Assembly (NCBI GenBank): GCA_023412805.1
Contig: JAEZRM010000023.1
Coordinates: 1-64,000, forward strand
Direction: 5' to 3'
DNA from: Pseudomonadota bacterium
Lineage (GTDB): Bacteria; Pseudomonadota; Alphaproteobacteria; Rhizobiales; Hyphomicrobiaceae
Length of the DNA: 64,000 nucleotides
The notes beneath the pieces are model-generated. The model had not been told where the DNA came from. It saw only the letters and a list, made by a program, of their open reading frames with translations, and did no database searches. The translations under genes were made by a program, and so were the position numbers. Shown one piece after another: positions 1 to 8,349 of the stretch; the stretch's first letter is position 1; every line of letters begins with the position of its first letter.

Positions 1-1463
1 AGGCGTGCCTTGAGCTGATGTCCAAGGACGTCATCATCGCGATCCAGGACATGGGCGCGGCGGGGCTGACGTCGTCGTCGTGCGAGATGGCGGACAAGGG
101 CGAGGTTGGCATCCACCTCAACCTCGACCACGTGCCCCAGCGCGAGACCGGCATGACGGCCTACGAGATGATGCTCTCGGAAAGCCAGGAGCGCATGCTG
201 ATGATCCTCAAGCCCGGCTCGGAGGCTGCAGGCGAGGCCGTGTTCCGCAAGTGGGGCCTGGATTTCGCGATCATCGGCAAGACGACCGATACCGGCCGCA
301 TGATCGTCAAGCACAAGGGCCATGTCGAAGCCGATCTGCCGGTCGACAAGCTTGCGAACTCGGCGCCGCTCTATCAGCGCCCATGGGTGCCGACCATGCC
401 GCCGAAGACCATTCTCGCGGAGTGGGTGCCGGCGCCGTCGAGCCTTACGGAAACGCTTTCGGAGATGATGAGCGGGCCGCATCTCGCCTCGCGCCGCTGG
501 ATCTGGGAGCAGTACGATCACATGGTCATGGGCCATACGCTCGTGCGTCCCGGCGGCGATGCGGCGGTCGTGCGTCTGCCCGGCACGAAGAAGGCGATCG
601 CGGCGAGCTGCGATGTCACGCCGCGCTACTGCCTTGCCGATCCGGTCATGGGCACGAAGCAGGCCGTCGTCGAGACGTGGCGCAATCTGACGGCGGTCGG
701 CGCCGATCCGATCGCCATCACGGACAACATGAACTTCGGTAATCCCGAGCGGCCCGAGATCATGGGCCAGTTCGTCGGTTCGGTCGAAGGCATGGGCGAA
801 GCGTGCCGCGCGCTCGGCTATCCGGTCGTGTCGGGCAACGTCTCGCTCTACAACGAGACGAACGGCAAGGGCATTCCACCGACGCCGGCGATCGGCGGCG
901 TGGGGCTCATTCCCGACTGGTCGAAGACGGCCGACATCAAGCTCAAGCGCGATGGCGATCTGCTGCTCCTGATCGGCCACGAGGAAGGTCATCTCGGGCA
1001 GTCGCTCTATCAGCTCCACGTCACGGGCAAGAACGAAGGTGCGCCGCCGCCGGTCGATCTCGCCGACGAGATCAAGGCGGGCAATCTCGTGCGCGCGCTC
1101 ATCCGCGAGGAGAAGGTTTCGGCGGTCCATGATGTGAGCGATGGCGGCCTGCTGGTGGCTGTGGCGGAGATGGCGCTCGTGGGCAATCGCGGCGTCGAGC
1201 TGTTCCCCTACGAGGGCAAGCTGCCGCCGCACGCCGTGTGGTTCGGTGAGGACCAGGGCCGCTACGTGTTGGCTGCAGAGCCGTCCACCGGCGAGGAGAT
1301 CGCCGAGCGGGCGCGCCTGCTGGGACTTGCGGTCCGTATTATCGGCCGCACGGGTGGTGATGCCATACAACTCAAGGGAGAGGCCGCTCTGCCGCTGGCC
1401 GAGCTCCGCAGGGGCCACGCGGCGTGGCTGCCTGAGTATATGTCCGGAAAGCGTAATTCCTGA
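1..1463 (+). CDS. purL: Phosphoribosylformylglycinamidine synthase subunit PurL (5'-partial)
   Basis: C-terminal two thirds of the small-type PurL, the ATP-dependent FGAM synthase subunit of purine synthesis, which works with PurS and PurQ. The reading frame is open from base 3, so the real start lies before the window; the first internal Met at 18 is not the start. Family signatures are clear: AIQDMGAAGLTSSS near the beginning, NFGNPERPEIMGQFVGSV and SGNVSLYNET in the middle, and AVHDVSDGGLLVAVAEMAL in the second AIRS-like ATP-binding domain. It ends 63 bases before coaBC on the same strand. The visible part looks intact. purF (8350-9840) lies nearby but on the other strand, so the two purine genes are not one operon. 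Confidence 0.97.
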   Translation, partial: ACLELMSKDVIIAIQDMGAAGLTSSSCEMADKGEVGIHLNLDHVPQRETGMTAYEMMLSESQERMLMILKPGSEAAGEAVFRKWGLDFAIIGKTTDTGRMIVKHKGHVEADLPVDKLANSAPLYQRPWVPTMPPKTILAEWVPAPSSLTETLSEMMSGPHLASRRWIWEQYDHMVMGHTLVRPGGDAAVVRLPGTKKAIAASCDVTPRYCLADPVMGTKQAVVETWRNLTAVGADPIAITDNMNFGNPERPEIMGQFVGSVEGMGEACRALGYPVVSGNVSLYNETNGKGIPPTPAIGGVGLIPDWSKTADIKLKRDGDLLLLIGHEEGHLGQSLYQLHVTGKNEGAPPPVDLADEIKAGNLVRALIREEKVSAVHDVSDGGLLVAVAEMALVGNRGVELFPYEGKLPPHAVWFGEDQGRYVLAAEPSTGEEIAERARLLGLAVRIIGRTGGDAIQLKGEAALPLAELRRGHAAWLPEYMSGKRNS

Positions 1464-1526
1464 TCGTGTTAAGTGGCCAGTAGGTGAAGGTGTTACACTG
1501 GCGACTGTTAGTCAGGAGCATGATCC

Positions 1527-2771
1527 GTGCGCGAGCGACGTCTACTACTCATCATCGGCGGTGGCATTGCTGCCTACAAGTGCCTGGAGCTGATCCGGCG
1601 CGCGCGTGAGCGTGGCTTCTCCGTGCGCACGGTGATGACCAAGGCCGCGCAGGCTTTCGTGACGCCGCTGTCGGTGAGCGCAATCTCCAACGAGCGCGTG
1701 CTGACACAGCTGTTCGACGTCGATGAAGAACGCGAGATCGGCCACATTCGCCTCTCGCGCGATGCCGACCTGATCGTGGTCGCGCCCGCAACGGCCGATC
1801 TCATGGCAAAGATGGCGGGCGGCCATGCCGACGATCTCGCAACGGCCGTTCTGCTCGCGACCGACAAACCCGTGCTCATCGCGCCGGCCATGAACTCGCA
1901 CATGTGGCAGCACCCCGCGACACAGCGAAACGTCGAGGCGCTCAGAGAGGACGGCATTCATTTCGTCGGGCCCAACGCAGGCGAGATGGCGGAGCGCAAT
2001 GAAGCCGGTCCCGGCCGCATGTCCGAGCCCCACGAGATCCTCGCGGCCATCGAACGTCTTTGGGGTGACGAGACGGCCAACAATATCAGCGCCAAGCAAC
2101 CGCTCGCCGGGAGGCACGTGCTGATCACCGCCGGTCCGACGCACGAGCCTATCGATCCCGTGCGCTACATCGCCAATCGTTCGTCCGGCAAGCAGGGTTA
2201 TGCGCTCGCGGCGGCGGCGCGGGCGCTCGGCGCGCGTGTGACGCTCGTATCCGGCCCGACTACCCTGCCGATCCCGCACGGCGTGTTCGTCTCGCGTGTA
2301 GAAAGCGCGCGCGAGATGCTGGCGACTGTCGAAGCTGCACTGCCGGCCGATGTCGGCATCTTCACGGCCGCGGTCGCCGACTGGCGTGTCTCGGATGCGC
2401 GCAATCAGAAGATCAAGAAGGATGCCAAGCAGGCAATGCCTACGCTGACTCTTGTCGAGAACCCCGACATTCTAAAGACGGTCGGTCACCTGAAGCTTGG
2501 GAAGCGGCCGCCCTTGATCGTCGGCTTCGCGGCCGAGACTGAGAACGTGCTCGAGAACGCGAAGAAGAAGCGCAAGAGCAAGTCCGCTGACTGGATCGTT
2601 GCAAACGACGTGTCGCCGGCGACGGGCATCATGGGGGGCGACCGCAATGCCGTGCACATCGTCAGCGCGGACGGCGTCGAGAGCTGGCCGGACATGGACA
2701 AGGGCGATGTTGCGCGGCGCCTGATGGATCGCGTGGCCGAATGGCTCGTGGAGAATACGGGCGAGGCTTGA
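1527..2771 (+). CDS. coaBC: Bifunctional phosphopantothenoylcysteine decarboxylase / phosphopantothenate-cysteine ligase
   Basis: CoaBC (Dfp) performs two successive steps of coenzyme A synthesis: ligation of cysteine to 4'-phosphopantothenate (CoaB), then FMN-dependent decarboxylation (CoaC). The N-terminal flavoprotein half shows GGGIAAYKCLELIRR, the PAMNSHMWQHPATQRN loop and a GPGRMSEP motif. The C-terminal CoaB half starts near residue 190 (VLITAGPTHEPIDPVR, then NRSSGKQGYALA) and includes IVANDVS near the end. The start is GTG at 1527 because AGGAG lies eight bases upstream; the ATG at 1520 is in another frame. Length 414 aa is usual. dut follows 43 bases downstream on the same strand, a pairing common in alphaproteobacteria. 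Confidence 0.96.
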   Translation: MRERRLLLIIGGGIAAYKCLELIRRARERGFSVRTVMTKAAQAFVTPLSVSAISNERVLTQLFDVDEEREIGHIRLSRDADLIVVAPATADLMAKMAGGHADDLATAVLLATDKPVLIAPAMNSHMWQHPATQRNVEALREDGIHFVGPNAGEMAERNEAGPGRMSEPHEILAAIERLWGDETANNISAKQPLAGRHVLITAGPTHEPIDPVRYIANRSSGKQGYALAAAARALGARVTLVSGPTTLPIPHGVFVSRVESAREMLATVEAALPADVGIFTAAVADWRVSDARNQKIKKDAKQAMPTLTLVENPDILKTVGHLKLGKRPPLIVGFAAETENVLENAKKKRKSKSADWIVANDVSPATGIMGGDRNAVHIVSADGVESWPDMDKGDVARRLMDRVAEWLVENTGEA

Positions 2772-2814
2772 TCGCGCGGGGCGCGGCGGCTGTCGAACTC
2801 TGGGTGGGGCGAGT

Positions 2815-3303
2815 ATGGGGAAAGTGACGATCGGCGTGATGCGCCTGCCACATGGGCAGGGGCTGGAGTTACCGGCTTATCAGTCAGTGGGGGCCGCGGG
2901 CATGGATCTCCTCGCGGCGGTGCCGGAGGGCGCCCCCATGGAGCTGGCGCCGGGTGCGCGTAAGCTCGTGCCGACAGGGCTCGTGCTAGATATCCCGCAG
3001 GGCTATGAAGTGCAGGTTCGCCCGCGCTCGGGCCTCGCTATTCGGCATGGCATTACGCTGCTGAACTCGCCCGGCACGATCGATTCCGACTATCGCGGTG
3101 AGGTCATGGCGATGTTGATCAACCTCGGCGCCGAGACCGTCACGATCGAGCGCGGCGAGCGCATTGCGCAAATCGTCGTCGCGCCCGTCGTGCAGGCGAC
3201 GCTGGTCGAGGTTAAAGAAGTTTCAGAGACGGCACGCGGTACCGGTGGCTTTGGTTCCACCGGCACGAAATCAAAAACGCGTGGCAGGAAGCCCGCAGCT
3301 TGA
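2815..3303 (+). CDS. dut: Deoxyuridine 5'-triphosphate nucleotidohydrolase (dUTPase)
   Basis: Homotrimeric dUTPase, which hydrolyses dUTP to dUMP and pyrophosphate; it keeps uracil out of DNA and supplies dUMP for thymidylate synthesis. The conserved motifs occur in order: AGMDLLA (motif 1), RPRSGLAIRHGITLLN (motifs 2 and 3), GTIDSDYRGEV, RIAQIVVAPV (motif 4) and RGTGGFGSTG (motif 5, the flexible C-terminal P-loop-like arm). At 162 aa it is full length with a short basic tail. It follows coaBC closely and probably shares its transcript. Its stop is two bases from the end of a small gene on the opposite strand. Confidence 0.97.
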   Translation: MGKVTIGVMRLPHGQGLELPAYQSVGAAGMDLLAAVPEGAPMELAPGARKLVPTGLVLDIPQGYEVQVRPRSGLAIRHGITLLNSPGTIDSDYRGEVMAMLINLGAETVTIERGERIAQIVVAPVVQATLVEVKEVSETARGTGGFGSTGTKSKTRGRKPAA

Positions 3304-3305
3304 AA

Positions 3306-3527
3306 TCAACTCTTCGACAGTGCTGAACAACGTGGTTGATCGGGGCCGCCGCTGTCTTTGACGGTCTGGTCGTCGTCGTTGTCGTTGTCCGAAGCCGAGT
3401 GCTTCTGCCCGTCGTACTTTTCCGCAAGCTTCCGCAATGCCTCCCGCATCGGGTAAGGCAAGTCTTCCAGCGGCACAATTTCCTTGCGCAACTGGTCGAC
3501 CAGTCTTTTTAAAGTGTGTTTCTCCAT
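3306..3527 (-). CDS. Small hypothetical protein (73 aa)
   Basis: No family recognised. The N-terminal half (MEKHTLKRLVDQLRKEIVPL) looks helical and basic, followed by DLPYPMREALRKLAEKY; the C-terminal half is acidic and low-complexity (SASDNDNDDDQ) and likely disordered. The start at 3527 has a GAGGAG ribosome site about eight bases upstream, better placed than for the overlapping ATG in another frame at 3534. Charge pattern and size resemble small regulatory or anchoring proteins, but that is only an impression. Convergent with dut, with which it almost touches. Confidence 0.55.
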   Translation of the reverse strand: MEKHTLKRLVDQLRKEIVPLEDLPYPMREALRKLAEKYDGQKHSASDNDNDDDQTVKDSGGPDQPRCSALSKS

Positions 3528-3646
3528 GGCTCATGCTCCTCAGTGTAAAGAACCGAGGTAAGCCAAAGATGTTCCACGCGAATCGAAGGACTTATTTTTC
3601 TGTGTCTTTAGGGATCCGATAACGCTTCACTCGGGCCAGCTGAATT

Positions 3647-5062
3647 TTAGGACCGTGCGATTCGTGCGATTCGTTCCATTCCCCCCATGTAGGGCCGCAG
3701 CGCCTCGGGGATGAGCACGCTGCCATCGGCCTGCTGGTAGTTCTCCAGAACCGCAATGAGCGTGCGGCCGACCGCGAGGCCGGAGCCGTTCAGCGTATGG
3801 ACGAACTCGGTGCCCTTGGCGCCGGCAGGCCGGAAGCGCGCACCCATGCGCCGGGCCTGGAAGTCACCGCACACCGAGCAGGATGAGATCTCTCGATAGG
3901 CATTCTGGCCCGGAAGCCAGACCTCGATGTCGTAGGTCTTCTGCGCGGAGAACCCCATGTCGCCTGTGCAGAGCACGATCGTCCGGTGGGGTAGGCCGAG
4001 GCGCTGGAGGACCGTCTCGGCGCAGTTCGTCATGCGCTCGTGCTCGGTGAGTGATTGGTCCGGCGTCGTAATCGAAACCAGCTCGACCTTGCTGAACTGG
4101 TGCTGGCGGATCATGCCGCGCGTATCGCGACCAGCCGCGCCGGCTTCGGAGCGGAAACAGGGGGACCACGCCGTATAGCGCAGTGGCAGCGCCGCCTCGT
4201 CGATAATCTGCTCGCGCGCGAGGTTCGTCAGCGGCACTTCGGCTGTCGGGATGAGATAGAAGGAATCCCGGTTCCTGAGCTGATCGCCGAAGGCGTCGAT
4301 TGCTTCCTGGCGCTCCTCGCTGGATGCGGTCGGAGACAGCAGAGCCACCCCCTTTTCCCAGGCTTCCAGGTCCAAGCCCTTGGTCGTTTGAAATAGATCC
4401 TCTGCGAACTTCGGTAACTGAGCAGTGCCATACACGGCCGGATCGCGCACGAGCAGCGGCACCTGGCATTCGGTGTATCCGAACTCGCCCGTGTGGATGT
4501 CGAGCATGAACATGGCTAGCGCGCGCTCGAGCCGTGCAAGCTGACCCTTCAGCACGACGAAGCGGGCGCCCGACATCCGCGCTGCTGCTTCGAAATCCAT
4601 GAGGCCGAGCGCTTCGCCGATCTCGAAGTGCTGGCGCGGCTTGTTGAGGCTCGCGGCCGGCAGGGACTTCGGATCACCCCAGCGGCGCACTTCGACGTTG
4701 GCCGTCTCGTCCTTGCCCTCGGGCACGTCCGCGAGCGGAAGGTTCGGCAGCACGGCCAACTCGCGCTCCAGCGCGGCTTCAAGCTCACGCTGCTTGTCCT
4801 CATCGGCCTGAAGTTGGTCCTTGAGGGCTGCAACCTCTGCCATGAGCGTGCTCGCCAGCGCCTCATCCTTGGCGCCCTTGGCCTTGCCGATCTCCTTCGA
4901 CGCTGCATTGCGCCGCGCCTGGGCTTCCTGCAGCCGCGTTTTGATCGCGCGCAGCTCCTCGTCCTTGGCGATGAGGCCGGACGAGAGCGGCTCCAGCCCG
5001 CGGCGCTTGAGGCCGGCATCGAAGGCGGCAGGATTGTCGCGAATGGCTCGGATGTCGAACAT
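3647..5062 (-). CDS. serS: Seryl-tRNA synthetase
   Basis: Class II aminoacyl-tRNA synthetase that charges tRNA-Ser and tRNA-Sec with serine. The N-terminal 100 residues form the expected coiled-coil tRNA-binding arm (from MFDIRAIRDNPAAFDAGLKR, rich in Lys/Glu/Ala). Motif 2 is seen as CFRSEAGAAGRDTRGMIRQH followed by QFSKVELV, and motif 3 as NGSGLAVGRTLIAVLENYQ; TAEVPLTN binds the substrate. Length 471 aa, slightly longer than the E. coli enzyme. Monocistronic-looking: about 90 bases separate it from the next upstream gene on the same strand. Confidence 0.97.
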   Translation of the reverse strand: MFDIRAIRDNPAAFDAGLKRRGLEPLSSGLIAKDEELRAIKTRLQEAQARRNAASKEIGKAKGAKDEALASTLMAEVAALKDQLQADEDKQRELEAALERELAVLPNLPLADVPEGKDETANVEVRRWGDPKSLPAASLNKPRQHFEIGEALGLMDFEAAARMSGARFVVLKGQLARLERALAMFMLDIHTGEFGYTECQVPLLVRDPAVYGTAQLPKFAEDLFQTTKGLDLEAWEKGVALLSPTASSEERQEAIDAFGDQLRNRDSFYLIPTAEVPLTNLAREQIIDEAALPLRYTAWSPCFRSEAGAAGRDTRGMIRQHQFSKVELVSITTPDQSLTEHERMTNCAETVLQRLGLPHRTIVLCTGDMGFSAQKTYDIEVWLPGQNAYREISSCSVCGDFQARRMGARFRPAGAKGTEFVHTLNGSGLAVGRTLIAVLENYQQADGSVLIPEALRPYMGGMERIARIARS

Positions 5063-5149
5063 GGTCGTCGCCCTGGAGGGTGTGAAAGTGACTTGGGCGC
5101 TGTCTTAGGTGGCCGAGGCGTGCCCGTCCAGCGGCTTGGTGGCGCGGTT

Positions 5150-5668
5150 TTAGTTGCGATCACCGCGAGCGCGGCGCCAGTAGGCCGTGATGGTCTCCAG
5201 CAGCGCCTCATGCCCTATTTTGAGGCCCTGGGAGGCAATGCAGAGGCCGTCCGCACCGACGGCGGCGTTCAGCGGGCGTGTGAGGCGCGTCAGCGGCGTG
5301 AGCTTGAGCACGCGCTCGTAGGCCGGATCCACGTCGAGCACGATGGCCGGCTGATTATAGGCCGCCCAGGTGGAAATGTTCCGGATGGCCGACCAGGGAA
5401 CGACGGCCTCGGTCAGGCGAACGTCGCGAACGCCGCGCGGCGATATCGTCACGATGGGGCCGCGCAGTGAGAGCAAGCGCCACGCCGCGACGAGTGCGAT
5501 GAAGCCGAAGAACGTCACGCCGAAGCCGCCGACGACCTGCCCGGTGAAGCCGTGCGCCGGCGTTATGAAGAGCGACAGGAGCACGAAGCCCAGGCAGACG
5601 GATATCGTGCCGACCATCCGCCACGGTGATTGCCTGATCTCGATCGTGCTGTTCGTGTCGATGGCCAT
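5150..5668 (-). CDS. Membrane protein of the STM3941 type
   Basis: A 172-aa protein with two N-terminal transmembrane helices (about residues 18-38 and 45-65) followed by a cytoplasmic PH-like domain with TISPRGVRDVRLTEAVVPWS and the region LTRLTRPLN. The layout matches small proteins annotated as the STM3941 family, whose function is unknown. ATG at 5668 is preferred over the GTG at 5677 because AGGG lies at suitable distance and the extra residues add nothing. Same strand as serS but about 90 bases upstream of it; no functional link visible. Confidence 0.75.
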   Translation of the reverse strand: MAIDTNSTIEIRQSPWRMVGTISVCLGFVLLSLFITPAHGFTGQVVGGFGVTFFGFIALVAAWRLLSLRGPIVTISPRGVRDVRLTEAVVPWSAIRNISTWAAYNQPAIVLDVDPAYERVLKLTPLTRLTRPLNAAVGADGLCIASQGLKIGHEALLETITAYWRRARGDRN

Positions 5669-5711
5669 GAGAGCCACCCTAGTGTGAAATCCCGGCCAGG
5701 GTGCCGTGCTG

Positions 5712-6485
5712 CTAGCGCCGGTACTGGCCGCCCCCGTCCATGTCGATGACGGTGCCCGAAAGATACGCCACGTGCGGCGCCGCGAGCATGACCGTCAGTG
5801 CTGCTACTTCTTGCGGTTCTTTGAGGCGGCCGAATGGCAGATTGCCGAGCAGCTCTTCCCAGCGGTTTTCATCGCCGAGCGTCGTCTTCGCGCGCGTCTT
5901 GGAGAGCGACATGATGCGGTCCGTGCGCGTCGCCGCCGGGTTGATGCCGAACACGCGCACGCCGAAGTCCGCAGCACCCGCGCCGACGCCCTTCGTGAAA
6001 GCGTTGAGGCCCGCGTTGCCCATGGAGCCGCAGATGTAGTCCCAGCGTGGCGCGGGGCCGGCCATGCCGATGATGTTGATGATCGTGCCGGCTTTGCGCG
6101 GCTGCATCTGCTGGAGCGCCATCTGCGTCATGTGCACGTAGCCCATGACTTTGAGCGCCCAGGCCTCGGTCCACTTGGCCATGCTCATGTCGAGGATGCT
6201 GCCGCCGGGGATCGCACCCGCGTTGTTCACGAGGATGTCGATGTCGGGAAAGCGCGCCATGGTCGCTTCGCGTGGTGATTCCTGCGAGAGGTCGGCGGCG
6301 TGCGTCGTGACATTGGCCTGATGGCGCGAGCGGATGTCGTTGGCGGCGGCGTTGAGCGCGTCGGCGCTGCGTGAGACCAGGATGACGTTCGCGCCCTCCG
6401 CGGCAAAGGCTTCGCCGATGGCGAGACCGATCCCCTTCGATCCACCCGTGACGAGCACCTTCTTGCCGGCAAGCTGCAGGTCCAT
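5712..6485 (-). CDS. SDR-family oxidoreductase with atypical active site
   Basis: Rossmann-fold short-chain dehydrogenase of 257 aa. The nucleotide-binding motif TGGSKGIG is at residues 13-20, NNAG is present (VNNAGAIPGG), and the C-terminus ends YLSGTVIDMDGGGQYRR. Oddity: the usual Tyr-x-x-x-Lys is not present; the aligned segment reads RWDYICGSMGN, with Ser four residues after Tyr, and the catalytic Ser strand reads NIIGMAG. So it may be a variant SDR or a binding subunit rather than a standard reductase. GGGAGGA precedes the ATG. It follows the AtuA gene by 30 bases and probably belongs to that catabolic operon. Confidence 0.88.
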   Translation of the reverse strand: MDLQLAGKKVLVTGGSKGIGLAIGEAFAAEGANVILVSRSADALNAAANDIRSRHQANVTTHAADLSQESPREATMARFPDIDILVNNAGAIPGGSILDMSMAKWTEAWALKVMGYVHMTQMALQQMQPRKAGTIINIIGMAGPAPRWDYICGSMGNAGLNAFTKGVGAGAADFGVRVFGINPAATRTDRIMSLSKTRAKTTLGDENRWEELLGNLPFGRLKEPQEVAALTVMLAAPHVAYLSGTVIDMDGGGQYRR

Positions 6486-6515
6486 GGTCGTCCTCCCAAA
6501 TGTAGGAACTCGGCG

Positions 6516-7910
6516 TTATCCGCCGATGGTTTCGATCGAGACAGGAAAGAGCGGCGCGAGGTCATCGACCTCCATGATGTGATAGATGCTGAAGCGATAG
6601 GCATCGCCGGCCGTCATCTCCGGTGGCGTGAAGGGGAAGCCGAGATTGCCCGCCGTCGAGATGCGGCCCGGGAATGGCGCATGCAGCAGGTACTGCTTCG
6701 CGGTGGCGGCAACGGCGCGCGCTTCTTCCTCCGTCTCGCCGATGCATTCGACGAGCACGCCCACTTCTTCCGGCACGGTCGTTACCGGCTGGCCGCCGAC
6801 CACGCCGAGGCCATAAAAGCGAAAGAATAGCTCGTACGGCCGCTTGGGATTGGGCGGTACCAGCTCGCGCACCATGGCTTCGACGCTCGCTGCGATCTCC
6901 TGCGCCTTGGCGATGAATACTGGATCTGTCGAGCCCGCGACGAGGACCGCGCGCGCGCCGAGCCACGTGGCGCCCTCGATCTTCACGGAGAACTGCGTCG
7001 CCGGCTCCCAGCGTCCGCCGGATACGCGCACGCGGCGATCGTCGACCGCCTCGTACTTGGCATCGGCGAGATAGAGCACGCCCTCCGGCTCCGCGACCGA
7101 AAGCGGATCGGCCTGCTCGTAGAGACTGTGCGCGGCAACGGACATGGGCGTCGCGCGGCGATTGGGATTCATGCTTTCGAGGATGAAGCTCTCGCCTTCG
7201 AGCGTGCCGAGCATGGCGTCGCGCCCGCCGCCTTCACAACAGAGCGAGGCGCACTCGATGATCTTCGCCATCTGCAGCGCCGGCCCGACCGGGAAGCCGA
7301 GCCGCTGCGGCAGCGTCGCGTAGATGGCCGTATCGCAGGCGCGACCGGCGATGATGATGTCGGGTTCGAGATCAATCGCGCGCTGGAAGGCCTCCATGCC
7401 CATCTGACCGACGATACGGGCAGCACCATCCACATCCGCTTCCGTGATCGCGCCGATGGGTCCGATGGACGTGACCTTTCCGCCGCGCACGGCCGCCTTC
7501 ACGACGTCGCGCGGCATCTCGGCGCTGATGTTGGCAACCTTGAAGCGCAGATCGTTCTCGCGCGCAATCTCGCGGATGATGTCCATGGTTTCGGCAAGAT
7601 GCGGATCGCCGCCGCCCGTACCGGCCGTGCCGAGAATGAAGGGAATGCGGTTCGTGACGGCGCCGACGATCGCCAGGCCGAGATCGCGCTTGGATGAGCG
7701 TCGCGCGGTCGCGAGCTTGCCCGCGCCGAGATAGTAAGGGCCGGGATCTACCGAGCCCATGTCCGCGCCAATGAGATGCGGTTTGCGCGCGAGACCAGCG
7801 CGGAAAGCGGGCTCGGGAATGCCATAGCCGAGCTGTCCGGATGCCGAGAGGATGCGCAGCGGACCCTTCTCGCGCTTCCAGGCGTCGATGGTGGCGGCGA
7901 AAGCGCTCAT
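6516..7910 (-). CDS. Acyclic terpene utilisation AtuA-family protein (DUF1446)
   Basis: A 464-aa protein of the AtuA/DUF1446 family. AtuA is encoded in the citronellol/geraniol degradation cluster of Pseudomonas, but the reaction of most members is unknown; many occur in hydroxyacid or aromatic breakdown operons. Family signatures: LRILSASGQLGYG at the start, IGADMGSVDPGPYYLGAG, GTAGTGGGDPHL, IIAGRACDTAIYA and a CxxGGGRDAMLGT-type loop. Its ATG overlaps the stop of the DUF4387 gene by four bases (ATGA), the usual arrangement for this pair. In other genomes the two halves can be fused, which suggests a two-subunit enzyme. Substrate here cannot be read from sequence. Confidence 0.88.
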   Translation of the reverse strand: MSAFAATIDAWKREKGPLRILSASGQLGYGIPEPAFRAGLARKPHLIGADMGSVDPGPYYLGAGKLATARRSSKRDLGLAIVGAVTNRIPFILGTAGTGGGDPHLAETMDIIREIARENDLRFKVANISAEMPRDVVKAAVRGGKVTSIGPIGAITEADVDGAARIVGQMGMEAFQRAIDLEPDIIIAGRACDTAIYATLPQRLGFPVGPALQMAKIIECASLCCEGGGRDAMLGTLEGESFILESMNPNRRATPMSVAAHSLYEQADPLSVAEPEGVLYLADAKYEAVDDRRVRVSGGRWEPATQFSVKIEGATWLGARAVLVAGSTDPVFIAKAQEIAASVEAMVRELVPPNPKRPYELFFRFYGLGVVGGQPVTTVPEEVGVLVECIGETEEEARAVAATAKQYLLHAPFPGRISTAGNLGFPFTPPEMTAGDAYRFSIYHIMEVDDLAPLFPVSIETIGG

Positions 7911-8203
7911 ATTTCGAGATCCAGGATGGGGCGGTGCTGTTGCGCGCCGTAGACGTCGGTATCGCCCGGTGTGCCGGCGATGATGCGGCGGGGCAGTACG
8001 ATTTTGATGGCGTTCGCCGCCGGATAGGGAATGATCTCGGCCTCGGCGACATTGAAGCGCTGGGCGATCACGGCGGCCTTGAGGCCCGGCGCAGCGAGCG
8101 CGCGCTCATACATCTCGCGGCTGTCGAACATGAGATCGAGCGTGACCTGGGTCGGGCCAGCGTTCTTAGATCGGATGACGCGCGCGGCGTCGATCAGTTT
8201 CAT
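7907..8203 (-). CDS. DUF4387 protein, small partner of AtuA
   Basis: A 98-aa protein beginning MKLIDAARVIRSKNAGPTQ, typical of DUF4387, with LDLMFDSREMYERAL and an acidic C-terminus. The family is nearly always encoded next to or fused with AtuA/DUF1446 proteins and is taken to be their small subunit. The ATG at 8203 has GGGA upstream; the GTG at 8215 is less likely. First gene of the operon DUF4387-atuA-SDR (8203 down to 5712), so the promoter should lie between 8204 and 8349. Confidence 0.85.
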   Translation of the reverse strand: MKLIDAARVIRSKNAGPTQVTLDLMFDSREMYERALAAPGLKAAVIAQRFNVAEAEIIPYPAANAIKIVLPRRIIAGTPGDTDVYGAQQHRPILDLEI

Positions 8204-8291
8204 GAGCGTTCCCACGGTGATTTTTGCTTAAGTCCGTACATTCTGCGGCACGCAAGCCTCGTCGTGCAATGGTCTCAGCGTGCAAAGCAGT

Positions 8292-8319
8292 AGGCCCGCA
8301 ACGCAATGCGCGCGGGCCT
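8292..8319 (-). terminator. Stem-loop after purF, possible terminator
   Basis: Perfect 8-bp inverted repeat AGGCCCGC / GCGGGCCT with a 12-base loop, 30 bases after the purF stop on the minus strand. No real T-run follows, so it may be an mRNA-end stabiliser rather than an intrinsic terminator. Confidence 0.45.
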
Positions 8320-8349
8320 GTGGAATGCCTGGCAGGTGATGGCGCGCGT

